In this document: positions 1 to 6,875 of the stretch, in pieces | Position numbering within the stretch: position 1 is the stretch's first letter | How the letters are laid out: every line of letters begins with the position of its first letter | Assembly (NCBI GenBank): GCA_905204915.1 | Contig: CAJLBR010000025.1 | Coordinates: 1 to 17,583 of the forward strand | From: an uncultured Clostridium sp. | GTDB taxonomy: Bacteria; Bacillota; Clostridia; TANB77; CAG-465 | Direction: 5' to 3' | Length of the DNA stretch: 17,583 bases | Translations under genes and position numbers: made by a program | Notes under the pieces: generated by a model | What the model was told of the DNA's origin: nothing | Database searches by the model: none | Seen by the model: only the letters and a program-made list of their open reading frames with translations

Positions 1-292
1 TGAATTTTATTTTTTGAACTTTATTTTAGGATTTTCTTTTTTCAATTTTTTTATTTTAATTTAAACAATATAAATTTTCATTAAATTATTTTTACATAAT
101 AATTTATATTAACATTACTAAAAAATATACTTTTTAAAATAGTCCGTTCTTCCCCTACTCTACTTATATTTTATCAGAAAAAATTTATGTAATAATACCA
201 ATTAAAAGTTCATTACTTGAATTTTATTGACTTTTTATGTACATTTGTGATATGTTTAAATAGATAATTATTACTTTTAGGAGGTTAATTCT
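1..292. other. AT-rich intergenic leader upstream of the recombinase gene
   Basis: No gene is visible on either strand here. The stretch is extremely AT-rich. It holds a 9-bp AT-only inverted repeat (82-90 with 98-106), a dif-arm-like decamer TTTACATAAT at 91-100, a related TTATGTAATAA at 186-196, and near the right end a plausible promoter and strong ribosome site for the recombinase gene. The upstream neighbour lies outside the window. Confidence 0.6.
227..256 (+). promoter_or_regulatory. Putative promoter of the Xer-family recombinase gene
   Basis: TTGACT at 227-232 and TATGTT at 251-256 are 18 nt apart, with TG one base before the -10 (extended -10). The -10 hexamer is only a moderate match, and in such AT-rich sequence chance matches are common. 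Confidence 0.35.
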
Positions 293-1258
293 ATGTACGA
301 AGATGTACCAATATATGTAAAAGATTTCTTATCATATATGCAAAATATAAAAAATAGATCTAAGGCGACTATACATGAATATTATTATGATTTAAGAAAT
401 GCCTTAAGATTTCTTAAGTTATATAAATTGGATAAAATAAAACTTGATAAAATCAACTCAGAAATGCTTAATGAAACAGATATAGCAAATTTGGATATTG
501 AATTTATAAAAAGTATAACTTTGCAGGACTTATATGAATATTTAAACTATCTTTCAAATAATTGTTCTGATAGGGCAACAACAAGATCTCGTAAAGTCGC
601 AGCTTTAAAGTCATTCTTTAATTATCTAACTTTTAAGCAGAAACTTTTAGACAAAAATCCAACTGTAGAATTAGAAACGCCTAAACTTTCTAAAAGACTT
701 CCAAAATATTTGACATTAGATGAAAGTTTAGCACTTCTTCATTCTATTGATGGAAAGTTTCAAAAAAGAGACTTTTGTATTATAACCTTATTTTTAAATT
801 GTGGTTTACGTTTATCTGAATTAGTTTCAATAAATATGAAGGATATAAAAGACAATGTACTTACCGTTATAGGTAAAGGTGATAAAGAGCGTTCTATATA
901 CTTAAATAAGGCTTGCCAAGATGCTATAGCCGCTTATATTGCGGTGAGACCTAAAGATGGTTTAAAAGACAGAGATGCTCTTTTTATTAGTGAACGTGGT
1001 ACAAGAATTGGCAGAAGGACTGTTGAAGTAATGGTAAAAAAATATATAGAAGAAGCTGGTCTTGATCCTAAAAAATATTCACCCCATAAACTAAGACACA
1101 CAGCTGCTACTTTAATGCACAAACACGGAGGTGTTGATATCAGATCACTTCAACAAATACTAGGCCACGAAAGCATTTCAACTACTGAAATATATACTCA
1201 CGTTGACAGTGAAGATGTAAAAAAAGCTCTTGAAAGCAATCCATTAAATAATATATAA
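293..1258 (+). CDS. Tyrosine recombinase of the XerC/XerD family
   Basis: Cuts and rejoins DNA through a 3'-phosphotyrosine. Family members resolve chromosome dimers at dif or act on related core sites. All catalytic residues are present: R173 in GLRLSEL, K195 in GKGDKER, H265 and R268 in HKLRHT, H292 in GHES and nucleophile Y301 in IYTH. Residues 1-115 form the SAM-like core-binding domain; residues 135-315 form the catalytic domain. At 321 aa it is slightly longer than typical XerC/D (about 300 aa); the extra residues lie around 50-75 in the N-terminal domain. The start is set by AGGAGG eight bases before the ATG. It is the only + strand gene and converges on the LysM gene. Whether it is the housekeeping dif recombinase or an accessory paralogue cannot be told from the sequence alone. 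Confidence 0.9.
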   Translation: MYEDVPIYVKDFLSYMQNIKNRSKATIHEYYYDLRNALRFLKLYKLDKIKLDKINSEMLNETDIANLDIEFIKSITLQDLYEYLNYLSNNCSDRATTRSRKVAALKSFFNYLTFKQKLLDKNPTVELETPKLSKRLPKYLTLDESLALLHSIDGKFQKRDFCIITLFLNCGLRLSELVSINMKDIKDNVLTVIGKGDKERSIYLNKACQDAIAAYIAVRPKDGLKDRDALFISERGTRIGRRTVEVMVKKYIEEAGLDPKKYSPHKLRHTAATLMHKHGGVDIRSLQQILGHESISTTEIYTHVDSEDVKKALESNPLNNI

Positions 1259-1269
1259 ATAATAAAATA

Positions 1270-1304
1270 AAAGCTCTCAAGCCACTAAGTGGTTTAAGAG
1301 TTTT
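1270..1304. terminator. Bidirectional intrinsic terminator between the recombinase and LysM genes
   Basis: Arms 1270-1285 and 1289-1304 pair over 16 positions with one mismatch and one G-T wobble, leaving a TAA loop. T-rich runs follow on both strands (TTTTATTTG on +, TTTTATTTTATT on -). It lies between two convergent stops and can serve both transcripts. Confidence 0.75.
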
Positions 1305-1321
1305 ATTTGTTATTTTCATTA

Positions 1322-1618
1322 TTAATAAACAGGTAAATTTAAAGTTTGACCTTCATATATATTGCTAGATTGTAGATTATTAATTTTTTTAATTTCTTTA
1401 ATTACGTTTTGTACATTTAAATTTTCTTTATCTGATTTTTTACAAATATTTGCAGATATATTCCACAAAGTATCATTGCTACTTACTTCATATTCTATTA
1501 ATGGCATTTCTTCTTTAGCACTTGAGAAATTTAGAAATATTCCTAATACACTAAGTACTAAAAATAGCATAACTATATTCTTTACTAAAATTTTTCCATT
1601 TTTATTATTTCTTTTCAT
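1322..1618 (-). CDS. LysM-domain membrane-anchored small protein, YneA-like SOS division inhibitor candidate
   Basis: A 98-aa protein: positively charged N-terminus, one hydrophobic segment at about 12-31 (signal anchor or signal peptide), then a single LysM at about 41-96 (YEVSSNDTLWNIS ... YEGQTLNLPV). LysM binds N-acetylglucosamine-containing peptidoglycan. This size and layout match YneA of Bacillus and its clostridial counterparts, which halt septation during the SOS response. The ATG follows AGAGGTGG at ordinary spacing. The promoter just upstream is a near-consensus TTGACA/TATAAT pair carrying two LexA-box-like sites, which supports SOS control. lexA itself is not in the window. The division-inhibitor role is inference from layout plus promoter; a plain LysM wall protein is the alternative. 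Confidence 0.75.
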   Translation of the reverse strand: MKRNNKNGKILVKNIVMLFLVLSVLGIFLNFSSAKEEMPLIEYEVSSNDTLWNISANICKKSDKENLNVQNVIKEIKKINNLQSSNIYEGQTLNLPVY

Positions 1619-1631
1619 AAAACCACCTCTA

Positions 1632-1643
1632 AAACAAATGTTC
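1632..1643 (-). promoter_or_regulatory. LexA-box-like site 2, just downstream of the LysM-gene start point
   Basis: On the - strand it reads GAACATTTGTTT, fitting the Gram-positive LexA pattern GAAC-N4-GTTY. It lies about +6 to +17 from the expected transcription start, where a bound repressor would block the polymerase. Confidence 0.6.
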
Positions 1644-1654
1644 TTTATACTTAA

Positions 1655-1683
1655 ATTATAATATAAGAACTTATGTTTGTCAA
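1655..1683 (-). promoter_or_regulatory. Promoter of the LysM gene
   Basis: Perfect -35 TTGACA (1678-1683) and perfect -10 TATAAT (1655-1660) with an ideal 17-nt spacer. This is the best sigma-A promoter in the window. Such a strong promoter ahead of a potentially harmful division inhibitor makes sense only if it is repressed, as the two LexA-like sites suggest. Confidence 0.85.
1667..1678 (-). promoter_or_regulatory. LexA-box-like site 1, inside the LysM-gene promoter
   Basis: On the + strand it reads GAACTTATGTTT (GAAC-N4-GTTY). It fills the spacer next to the -35 hexamer and shares one base with it, so bound LexA would exclude RNA polymerase. Confidence 0.65.
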
Positions 1684-1716
1684 TAGTTTTTTTATAAAAA
1701 AAGAAAAAATGTTCGC

Positions 1717-2334
1717 TTATAAAATGCTACTTAATTGGTTAACAATAGTATCATAGCTTTTTTCTTCAATTTCCAGGCTCATTTCAACATTATCATTATA
1801 TTTAATATTTTTTATTCTAACAATATTTTCATTTATATAGCCATCCAGCATTTGCTTTATTTTGTCAAAATTAGGATAATTTACAGTAATTAAATAATCT
1901 ACATATTCTAAATGTAAAACTTCTTTTATTCCCTTTGTAGCGTCTCTAAAGGCATTTAAATATGCTCTAGAAAGTGGACCTGCACCAAGTAATATTCCAC
2001 CAAAATATCTTACAATAACAATACAAACATTTGTTATTGAATTCTTAGTCAAAATATCATATATAGCTCTTGTTCCGGTTCCTTGTGGTTCACCATCATC
2101 AGAGAACTTTACCTTTAAATTTTTATCTTCTAATACAGAATAAATATAGACAACATGTCTTGCATCTTTATTATCTTGTTTAATATCATTAATGTGATTT
2201 AGTGCATCACTAGAATTATTTATGCTAAATATATAACAATAAAATTTTGATTTTCTATCTTCAAAATATCCAGAAGATATTTCACCATATTTACTAGGAC
2301 CAGGAATATTCTCTTTAGCACAGTACGTATTCAT
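1717..2334 (-). CDS. yigZ: YigZ/IMPACT-family (UPF0029) protein
   Basis: A 205-aa protein with the two-domain layout of bacterial YigZ. The IMPACT-N domain (about 18-130) shows DDGEPQGT at 79-86 and RYFGG..LG.GPLSRAY at 109-125, the family hallmarks. A C-terminal ferredoxin-like DUF1949 domain covers about 140-205. Relatives of eukaryotic IMPACT regulate translation through Gcn2/Gcn1, but the bacterial role is not settled. AAGGAG precedes the ATG. It lies 69 nt downstream of clpX with a hairpin between and no convincing promoter of its own, so it is probably expressed by read-through from the clp operon. Identity is firm, function is not. Confidence 0.88.
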   Translation of the reverse strand: MNTYCAKENIPGPSKYGEISSGYFEDRKSKFYCYIFSINNSSDALNHINDIKQDNKDARHVVYIYSVLEDKNLKVKFSDDGEPQGTGTRAIYDILTKNSITNVCIVIVRYFGGILLGAGPLSRAYLNAFRDATKGIKEVLHLEYVDYLITVNYPNFDKIKQMLDGYINENIVRIKNIKYNDNVEMSLEIEEKSYDTIVNQLSSIL

Positions 2335-2361
2335 AGATATTCTCCTTCAAAATTATAAATA

Positions 2362-2392
2362 ATAGAGTAGGGATTTTGCTCCTCTACTCTAT
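2362..2392 (-). terminator. Hairpin after clpX, probable leaky terminator
   Basis: ATAGAGTAG (2362-2370) pairs with CTACTCTAT (2384-2392), extendable by GGA/TCC past a bulge. On the - strand it is followed by TATTTATAATTTT rather than a clean T run, so termination may be partial, letting transcripts reach yigZ. Confidence 0.45.
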
Positions 2393-2403
2393 TTCAAAAA
2401 TTA

Positions 2404-3693
2404 CTATTTTTTATAGTCATAAATTGGTTTAGCATTATTTAAAACTACGTCTTTAGTAATAGTACATCTAATTATATTTTTGTTAGATGGAACTTCATAC
2501 ATTGCATCAAGCATAATTTTTTCAATTATAGCTCTAAGTCCTCTAGCTCCAACTTTTCTTTCTAAAGCTTTTTCAACAATAACATCTACTGCATCTTTAT
2601 TTATTTCAAGACGAACATTATCCATCTTAAATAATTTTTTATATTGTTTGAATAGAGCGTTTTTAGGTTTTGTTAATATATCAATCAAAGCACTCTTAGT
2701 AAGTTGATTTAAATTAGTTATAATTGGTAATCTACCAACTAATTCAGGAATAAGACCATATTTTACAATATCATTAGGTTCAACTTGAGAAAATATTTTT
2801 CCAATGTCTATATCTTTTTTAGCCTCAACTTTTGCCCCAAATCCCATTGTTTTAGTTTCAAGTCTACTTTGAATTATTTTTTCTAATCCATCAAAAGCAC
2901 CACCACAAATAAATAATATATTACTAGTGTCAATTTTGATAAATTCTTGTTGTGGATGTTTTCTTCCACCTTGTGGTGGAACATTAGCAACAGTTCCTTC
3001 AATTATCTTAAGTAAAGCTTGTTGCACACCTTCACCACTAACATCTCTTGTAATAGATGGATTTTCAGATTTTCTTGCAATCTTATCTAATTCATCTATA
3101 TATATAATTCCTTTTTCAGCTTTAGGTATATCAAAATCAGCTGCTTGAATTAATCTAAGTAATATGTTTTCTACATCTTCTCCAACATATCCTGCTTCTG
3201 TTAAAGTAGTAGCATCGGCTATTGCAAAAGGAACATGTAATATCTTTGCAAGAGTTTGAGCAAGCAAAGTTTTTCCTGAACCTGTAGGTCCTAAAAGTAA
3301 AATGTTACTTTTTTGAATTTCAACATCATCAAGTTTTCCAAGATTTTTTATTCTCTTGTAATGATTATATACAGCAACAGATAAAACTTTTTTAGCTTCA
3401 TCTTGGCCTATAACATATTCATCTAAAACTTGTTTTATACTTTCAGGTACAGGTAGTTCTTCAGATGGTATTAATTCTTTTGATTTATCTACCTCAGTGG
3501 CTGTATTAGCAAGTTCTGCATCATTCATAAGTCTGTGACACACTTCAACACATTCATCACAAATCAATATACCGTCTGGCCCTTCAATAAGTTGGTTTAC
3601 TTCTTGTCTTAGTCTACCACAAAATGAGCAAAACACCATATCGTCAACGAAATCGAAATTATCGTCTCCGCCTTTTTTACCTTTTTTTGCCAT
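2404..3693 (-). CDS. clpX: ATP-dependent protease unfoldase subunit ClpX
   Basis: AAA+ unfoldase that feeds tagged substrates into ClpP in the cytoplasm. Visible in order: N-terminal zinc-binding domain with C22, C25, C45 and C48; Walker A GPTGSGKT (135-142); pore loop GYVG (168-171); Walker B IIYIDE (196-201); RKH loop (244-246); ClpP-docking loop MGFGA (283-287, where Escherichia coli has IGF); sensor 2 GARG (382-385). The 429-aa length is normal. The ATG lies two bases after the clpP stop, and its ribosome site AAGGAG is inside the last codons of clpP, so translation is probably coupled. Every key residue expected of an active ClpX is present. Confidence 0.98.
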   Translation of the reverse strand: MAKKGKKGGDDNFDFVDDMVFCSFCGRLRQEVNQLIEGPDGILICDECVEVCHRLMNDAELANTATEVDKSKELIPSEELPVPESIKQVLDEYVIGQDEAKKVLSVAVYNHYKRIKNLGKLDDVEIQKSNILLLGPTGSGKTLLAQTLAKILHVPFAIADATTLTEAGYVGEDVENILLRLIQAADFDIPKAEKGIIYIDELDKIARKSENPSITRDVSGEGVQQALLKIIEGTVANVPPQGGRKHPQQEFIKIDTSNILFICGGAFDGLEKIIQSRLETKTMGFGAKVEAKKDIDIGKIFSQVEPNDIVKYGLIPELVGRLPIITNLNQLTKSALIDILTKPKNALFKQYKKLFKMDNVRLEINKDAVDVIVEKALERKVGARGLRAIIEKIMLDAMYEVPSNKNIIRCTITKDVVLNNAKPIYDYKK

Positions 3694-3695
3694 AC

Positions 3696-4307
3696 TTATT
3701 TCTCCTTAGTTATTTCATTTATATTAGACATTACTTCATCAACTAAGCCATATTCTTTAGCTTCTTTAGCAGTTAAGAAATTATCTCTATCTGTATCTTT
3801 TTCAACTTGTTCTAATGGCTTACCAGTTCTTTCACTTAGAATTTTATTTAAGTTTTCTTTTATTCTTAAAATATATTCTGCATGAATTTTTATATCACTA
3901 GCTTGACCTTGAGCTCCACCTAAAGGTTGATGGATCATAATAGTTGAATTTGGAAGAGCATATCTTTTTCCTTTTTGACCAGCTGCTAATAGGAAAGCTC
4001 CCATTGAAGCTGCCATACCAATACAAATTGTAGAAACGTCAGATTTAATGTATTGCATAGTATCATAAATTGCCATACCAGCAGTAACACTACCACCAGG
4101 GCTATTAATATATAGATATATATCCTTTCCAGGATCTTCTGCATCTAAAAATAACAATTGAGCTACAACTAGTGAAGCTGTTACATCATTAACTTCATCT
4201 GATAAGAATATAATCCTTTCTTTTAGAAGTCTTGAGTAAATATCAAAAGATCTTTCACCTTTGCTTGTTTGTTCTACTACCATAGGTACTAAACTTGAAT
4301 TTAACAT
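3696..4307 (-). CDS. clpP: ATP-dependent Clp protease proteolytic subunit ClpP
   Basis: Serine peptidase that forms the tetradecameric barrel working with ClpX (and ClpC/ClpA where present). The catalytic triad is intact: S101 in MAASMGAF, H126 in IMIHQP and D175 in DRDNFL. The NSPGGS oxyanion-region motif is at 68-73. The 203-aa length is typical. AGGAGG precedes the ATG at normal spacing. It is 29 nt downstream of tig and directly upstream of clpX. No CtsR-type heptad repeat or CIRCE element was seen ahead of it, so it probably follows the tig promoter. Confidence 0.98.
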   Translation of the reverse strand: MLNSSLVPMVVEQTSKGERSFDIYSRLLKERIIFLSDEVNDVTASLVVAQLLFLDAEDPGKDIYLYINSPGGSVTAGMAIYDTMQYIKSDVSTICIGMAASMGAFLLAAGQKGKRYALPNSTIMIHQPLGGAQGQASDIKIHAEYILRIKENLNKILSERTGKPLEQVEKDTDRDNFLTAKEAKEYGLVDEVMSNINEITKEK

Positions 4308-4336
4308 AATTTATAACCTCCTATCAATAAACTATA

Positions 4337-5620
4337 TTATTTTTCTACTACACTATCTAAAACAATATTTAAAGTTTTTTCTTGTGTAAGTTTTTCTTTC
4401 ATATACATAATAACGTTAGGATTTTTCTTTAAATCTTCTGCATTATCTTTTCCATATGTATTTGTTAATTCTTCGATTTTTGCGTTTATTTCGTCAGCTG
4501 TTACTTCAACTTTTTCTTCTTTAGAAATGTATTCTAAAGCAAGTTTGAATTTTACATCTCTTAGAGCATTTGGTTTTAAGCTATTTCTAAATTCATCCTT
4601 AGTTGTACCAACATATGTACAATATGTATCTATATCCATACCTTGATATGAAAGATTTGCGCTAAATTGTTCTAACATTTGATCTAGTTCTGATTCTACC
4701 ATAGCATCTGGAATTTCAACTTCAACATTTTCTACTAATTTATCAATTGTTTTAGTTTCTTTTTCAGCAGCAGCTCTTTCTTCTTTTTCTTTTTTTAGTT
4801 TTTCTTCAACGTCTTTTTTATATTCTTCTAAAGTTTCAAAATCAGAAACATCTTTAACAAATTCATCATCAAGTTTTGGTAATATTTTTTCTTTAATTCC
4901 GTTTAGTTTTACTTTGAACATAGCATCTTTACCAGCTAAATCTTTGCTATGATATTCTTCAGGGAATTTAACGTTTATTTCTTTTTCTTCGCCAATTTTC
5001 ATTCCGACTAATTGATCTTCAAATCCAGGAATAAATTGACCACTTCCAATAGTAAGTTCAAAGTTTTCTGCTTTACCACCTTCAAAAGCAACTCCATCTT
5101 TGAATCCTTCAAAATCAATTATAGAGATATCTCCGTTTTTTAGAGCTCTCTTTTCAACTGATTTTAATTCAGCATTCTTTTCTCTTGTTTCTTCGATTTT
5201 AGCATCTACATCTTTTTTAGTTACTTTTGCGTCAGTTTTTTCTATTTCTAATCCTTTATATTTATTTACTTTAACTTCTGGTTTTACATATACTGTAACT
5301 GTATATATGAAATCTTTATCTTTACCAATTTGTTTTACATCCATTTCTGGTTTTGAAACAACTTCTAATTTGTTTTCAATTACAGCTTTTTGATATTCTA
5401 AATCAACATTATCTTCGATAACTGTTTCATATAAAACACCTTCACCATAAACTTTTTCTACAACATTTCTTGGAACTTTTCCATTTCTAAATCCAGGTAC
5501 TTTAAAGTACTTTTGATTTTTAATAAAAGCTTTATCTAAAGCTTTGTTAAAGTCTTCCTTAGGCATTGTGAATTCTAATTCTACTTTTGAATTTTCTTTT
5601 TTTTCTATTTTTACACTCAT
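4337..5620 (-). CDS. tig: Trigger factor (ribosome-associated chaperone and prolyl isomerase)
   Basis: First chaperone met by nascent chains at the ribosome exit tunnel. Residues 1-115 form the ribosome-binding domain with the signature GFRNGKVP at 43-50. An FKBP-type peptidyl-prolyl isomerase domain spans about 162-245 (IDFEGFKDG, FIPGFEDQLVGMKIGE). The helical C-terminal chaperone arms occupy about 250-427 and are rich in Lys and Glu. The 427-aa length is normal. GGAGG before the ATG fixes the start. It is the first gene of tig-clpP-clpX, a common order in Bacillota. Confidence 0.98.
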   Translation of the reverse strand: MSVKIEKKENSKVELEFTMPKEDFNKALDKAFIKNQKYFKVPGFRNGKVPRNVVEKVYGEGVLYETVIEDNVDLEYQKAVIENKLEVVSKPEMDVKQIGKDKDFIYTVTVYVKPEVKVNKYKGLEIEKTDAKVTKKDVDAKIEETREKNAELKSVEKRALKNGDISIIDFEGFKDGVAFEGGKAENFELTIGSGQFIPGFEDQLVGMKIGEEKEINVKFPEEYHSKDLAGKDAMFKVKLNGIKEKILPKLDDEFVKDVSDFETLEEYKKDVEEKLKKEKEERAAAEKETKTIDKLVENVEVEIPDAMVESELDQMLEQFSANLSYQGMDIDTYCTYVGTTKDEFRNSLKPNALRDVKFKLALEYISKEEKVEVTADEINAKIEELTNTYGKDNAEDLKKNPNVIMYMKEKLTQEKTLNIVLDSVVEK

Positions 5621-5657
5621 TTTAAATCCTCCATCTATATGTAAATTTAACTCTTAT

Positions 5658-5685
5658 ATTATATCACAAAAGTCTAATTTTTCAA
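5658..5685 (-). promoter_or_regulatory. Promoter of the tig-clpP-clpX operon
   Basis: TTGAAA (5680-5685) and TATAAT (5658-5663) with a 16-nt spacer, about 40 nt ahead of the tig ATG and downstream of the preceding gene's terminator. Confidence 0.65.
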
Positions 5686-5720
5686 CCTTTTTGGTAAAAT
5701 TTAGAATAAATGTAAAGAAA

Positions 5721-5746
5721 AAAGAGGACTTATACATGTCCTCTTT
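5721..5746 (-). terminator. Intrinsic terminator of the 107-aa protein gene
   Basis: Perfect 9-bp stem AAAGAGGAC/GTCCTCTTT with an 8-nt loop, followed on the - strand by a T-rich tail (CTTTTTTCTTT). It lies about 60 nt past the stop. Confidence 0.8.
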
Positions 5747-5804
5747 ATAAATAATAAACAAATATCAAATAAATAAAAAATAAACACTAAAACTCTAATA
5801 ACTA

Positions 5805-6128
5805 TCAAGAAAATTTTTCGTTATACTTTGAAAATACTCTAAAGTATTCTCCAGCCTTAAGTGACCTTAAATATAAACTAACAGTATCCAAAAAAGCAAA
5901 ATCTTCTGAGAAATAGAAATATTCTTCTGAGTCCTCTATCTTTTCTAATTCTGTTATTTCTTCTTTTGATATTGGAGTAAAGTCTACACCAGCATCTCTG
6001 CTACAATTATAATAATTGTCATCTACCTTTACTACTATGATAGTTTCTCTACCACATGAGTTTAATATGCTAGCAAAGTAAATGTTATCTAAATTCTTAT
6101 TCAAAATTTGTTTGTTAATATCTGCCAT
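5805..6128 (-). CDS. Uncharacterised acidic 107-aa protein
   Basis: I do not recognise the family. It has no signal peptide or membrane segment. It is predicted soluble and acidic, with two cysteines (C25 in NSCGRE, C42 in YNCSRD), a beta-rich centre and an EE/ED-rich stretch at about 56-76. The start is well supported by AAGGAGGA seven bases before the ATG. It is monocistronic, with its own extended -10 promoter and its own terminator. It ends in TGA followed directly by TAG; the other complete genes here end in TAA or TAG. A small regulatory or domain-of-unknown-function protein would fit, but nothing in the sequence singles out a role. Confidence 0.7.
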   Translation of the reverse strand: MADINKQILNKNLDNIYFASILNSCGRETIIVVKVDDNYYNCSRDAGVDFTPISKEEITELEKIEDSEEYFYFSEDFAFLDTVSLYLRSLKAGEYFRVFSKYNEKFS

Positions 6129-6183
6129 AACAAGTCCTCCTTAAAAAATCTTATAAGAATTACTATCTATTATCTGTAGATCA

Positions 6184-6213
6184 ATTATACCACACTAAAT
6201 TACTAATTGTAAA
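6184..6213 (-). promoter_or_regulatory. Promoter of the 107-aa protein gene
   Basis: TTTACA (6208-6213), 18-nt spacer, TATAAT (6184-6189) preceded by TGG, i.e. an extended -10. It lies about 55 nt before the ATG. Confidence 0.65.
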
Positions 6214-6245
6214 CATTAAAAAATAAGATTTGACAAAATAAAAAA

Positions 6246-6276
6246 ACTTGCATATACAAACAATGTATATACAAGT
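6246..6276 (-). terminator. Intrinsic terminator of the glucan-synthase operon
   Basis: A 13-position stem (6246-6258 with 6264-6276, one imperfect pair) with a 5-nt loop, then a run of T on the - strand. It follows the dockerin gene by about 25 nt. Confidence 0.8.
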
Positions 6277-6299
6277 AATTTATACTTTAAATATTTATA

Positions 6300-6875
6300 T
6301 TATAATATGTTCTTGATGTACAAATTATATACTAAAAAAACATCTAATAAATCTACTCTACCATTATTATCCATATCAGCTAACTTTAAATCCCCTTGCT
6401 CTATCTCATCGCCTTTAAGATATAAATTATAAGTGAAAAATACATCTATTAAGTCAGTCTTGCTATCTCCACTTATATCCCCTTTTACTCCAGATGAAGC
6501 TATAACATTTAAAGTTTTAGAATCAAATGATAAGTTATCTCCATTTATGCTATTACTAACATCACTTGCTACAACGGTTATAGTTGTCTTTCCAGCAGCT
6601 TTAACTGGTAATTCAATTTGCTTTTTAGAATTTTCAACCCAAACACTAGTAGAACTAATAACTTTCTCATTAGTTGATTTTATATCTACTTTTCCAACAA
6701 CCTCATTTACATCAATAGTTATGGTTACAGATTCACCAACTTTTAATATGTCTTTAGAATCTATAACTACATTGTACGACGCTGCATATAGTGTATCCTT
6801 ATTACAACATATAGTAATACATAATGTTATTATAAAAATGCTTTGTAAAAATCTATTTAAATTATTTTTTCTCAT
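6300..6875 (-). CDS. Secreted protein with Ig-like region and type I dockerin
   Basis: A 191-aa protein. The basic N-terminus and hydrophobic core (about 9-24), ending near LYAA-SYN at 29-34, look like a cleavable signal peptide. Residues 35-127 are beta-rich and Ig/BIG2-like (LKVGESVTITI, AAGKTTITVVAS). Residues 131-187 form a type I dockerin of two calcium loops, D133-x-S-G-D137-x-K-x-D141 and D167-x-D169-x-N171-x-R-x-D175, each followed by the LIDVF/LLDVF-x-x-YNLY helix. Dockerins bind calcium and dock onto cohesins; no cohesin is visible here. The ATG lies inside the end of the GH94 gene (14-nt overlap, different frame) with AAGGGG upstream, so expression is coupled to it. Cell-surface attachment or a carbohydrate-related role is inference. 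Confidence 0.85.
   Translation of the reverse strand: MRKNNLNRFLQSIFIITLCITICCNKDTLYAASYNVVIDSKDILKVGESVTITIDVNEVVGKVDIKSTNEKVISSTSVWVENSKKQIELPVKAAGKTTITVVASDVSNSINGDNLSFDSKTLNVIASSGVKGDISGDSKTDLIDVFFTYNLYLKGDEIEQGDLKLADMDNNGRVDLLDVFLVYNLYIKNIL

Noticed and set aside
82..106. Inverted repeat as a terminator for an upstream gene
   Set aside because: The 9-bp stem is purely A/T and no clear T-run architecture follows; such repeats arise easily in this composition.
4308..5700. CtsR or CIRCE heat-shock operators for tig or clpP
   Set aside because: No GGTCAAA-type heptad repeat and no CIRCE inverted repeat were found near the tig promoter or in the tig-clpP gap.
6790..6815. Lipoprotein signal in the dockerin protein (ITICCNKD)
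   Set aside because: The residue before either cysteine is not Ala, Gly or Ser, so a lipobox is unlikely; the LYAA-SYN signal-peptidase I site fits better.
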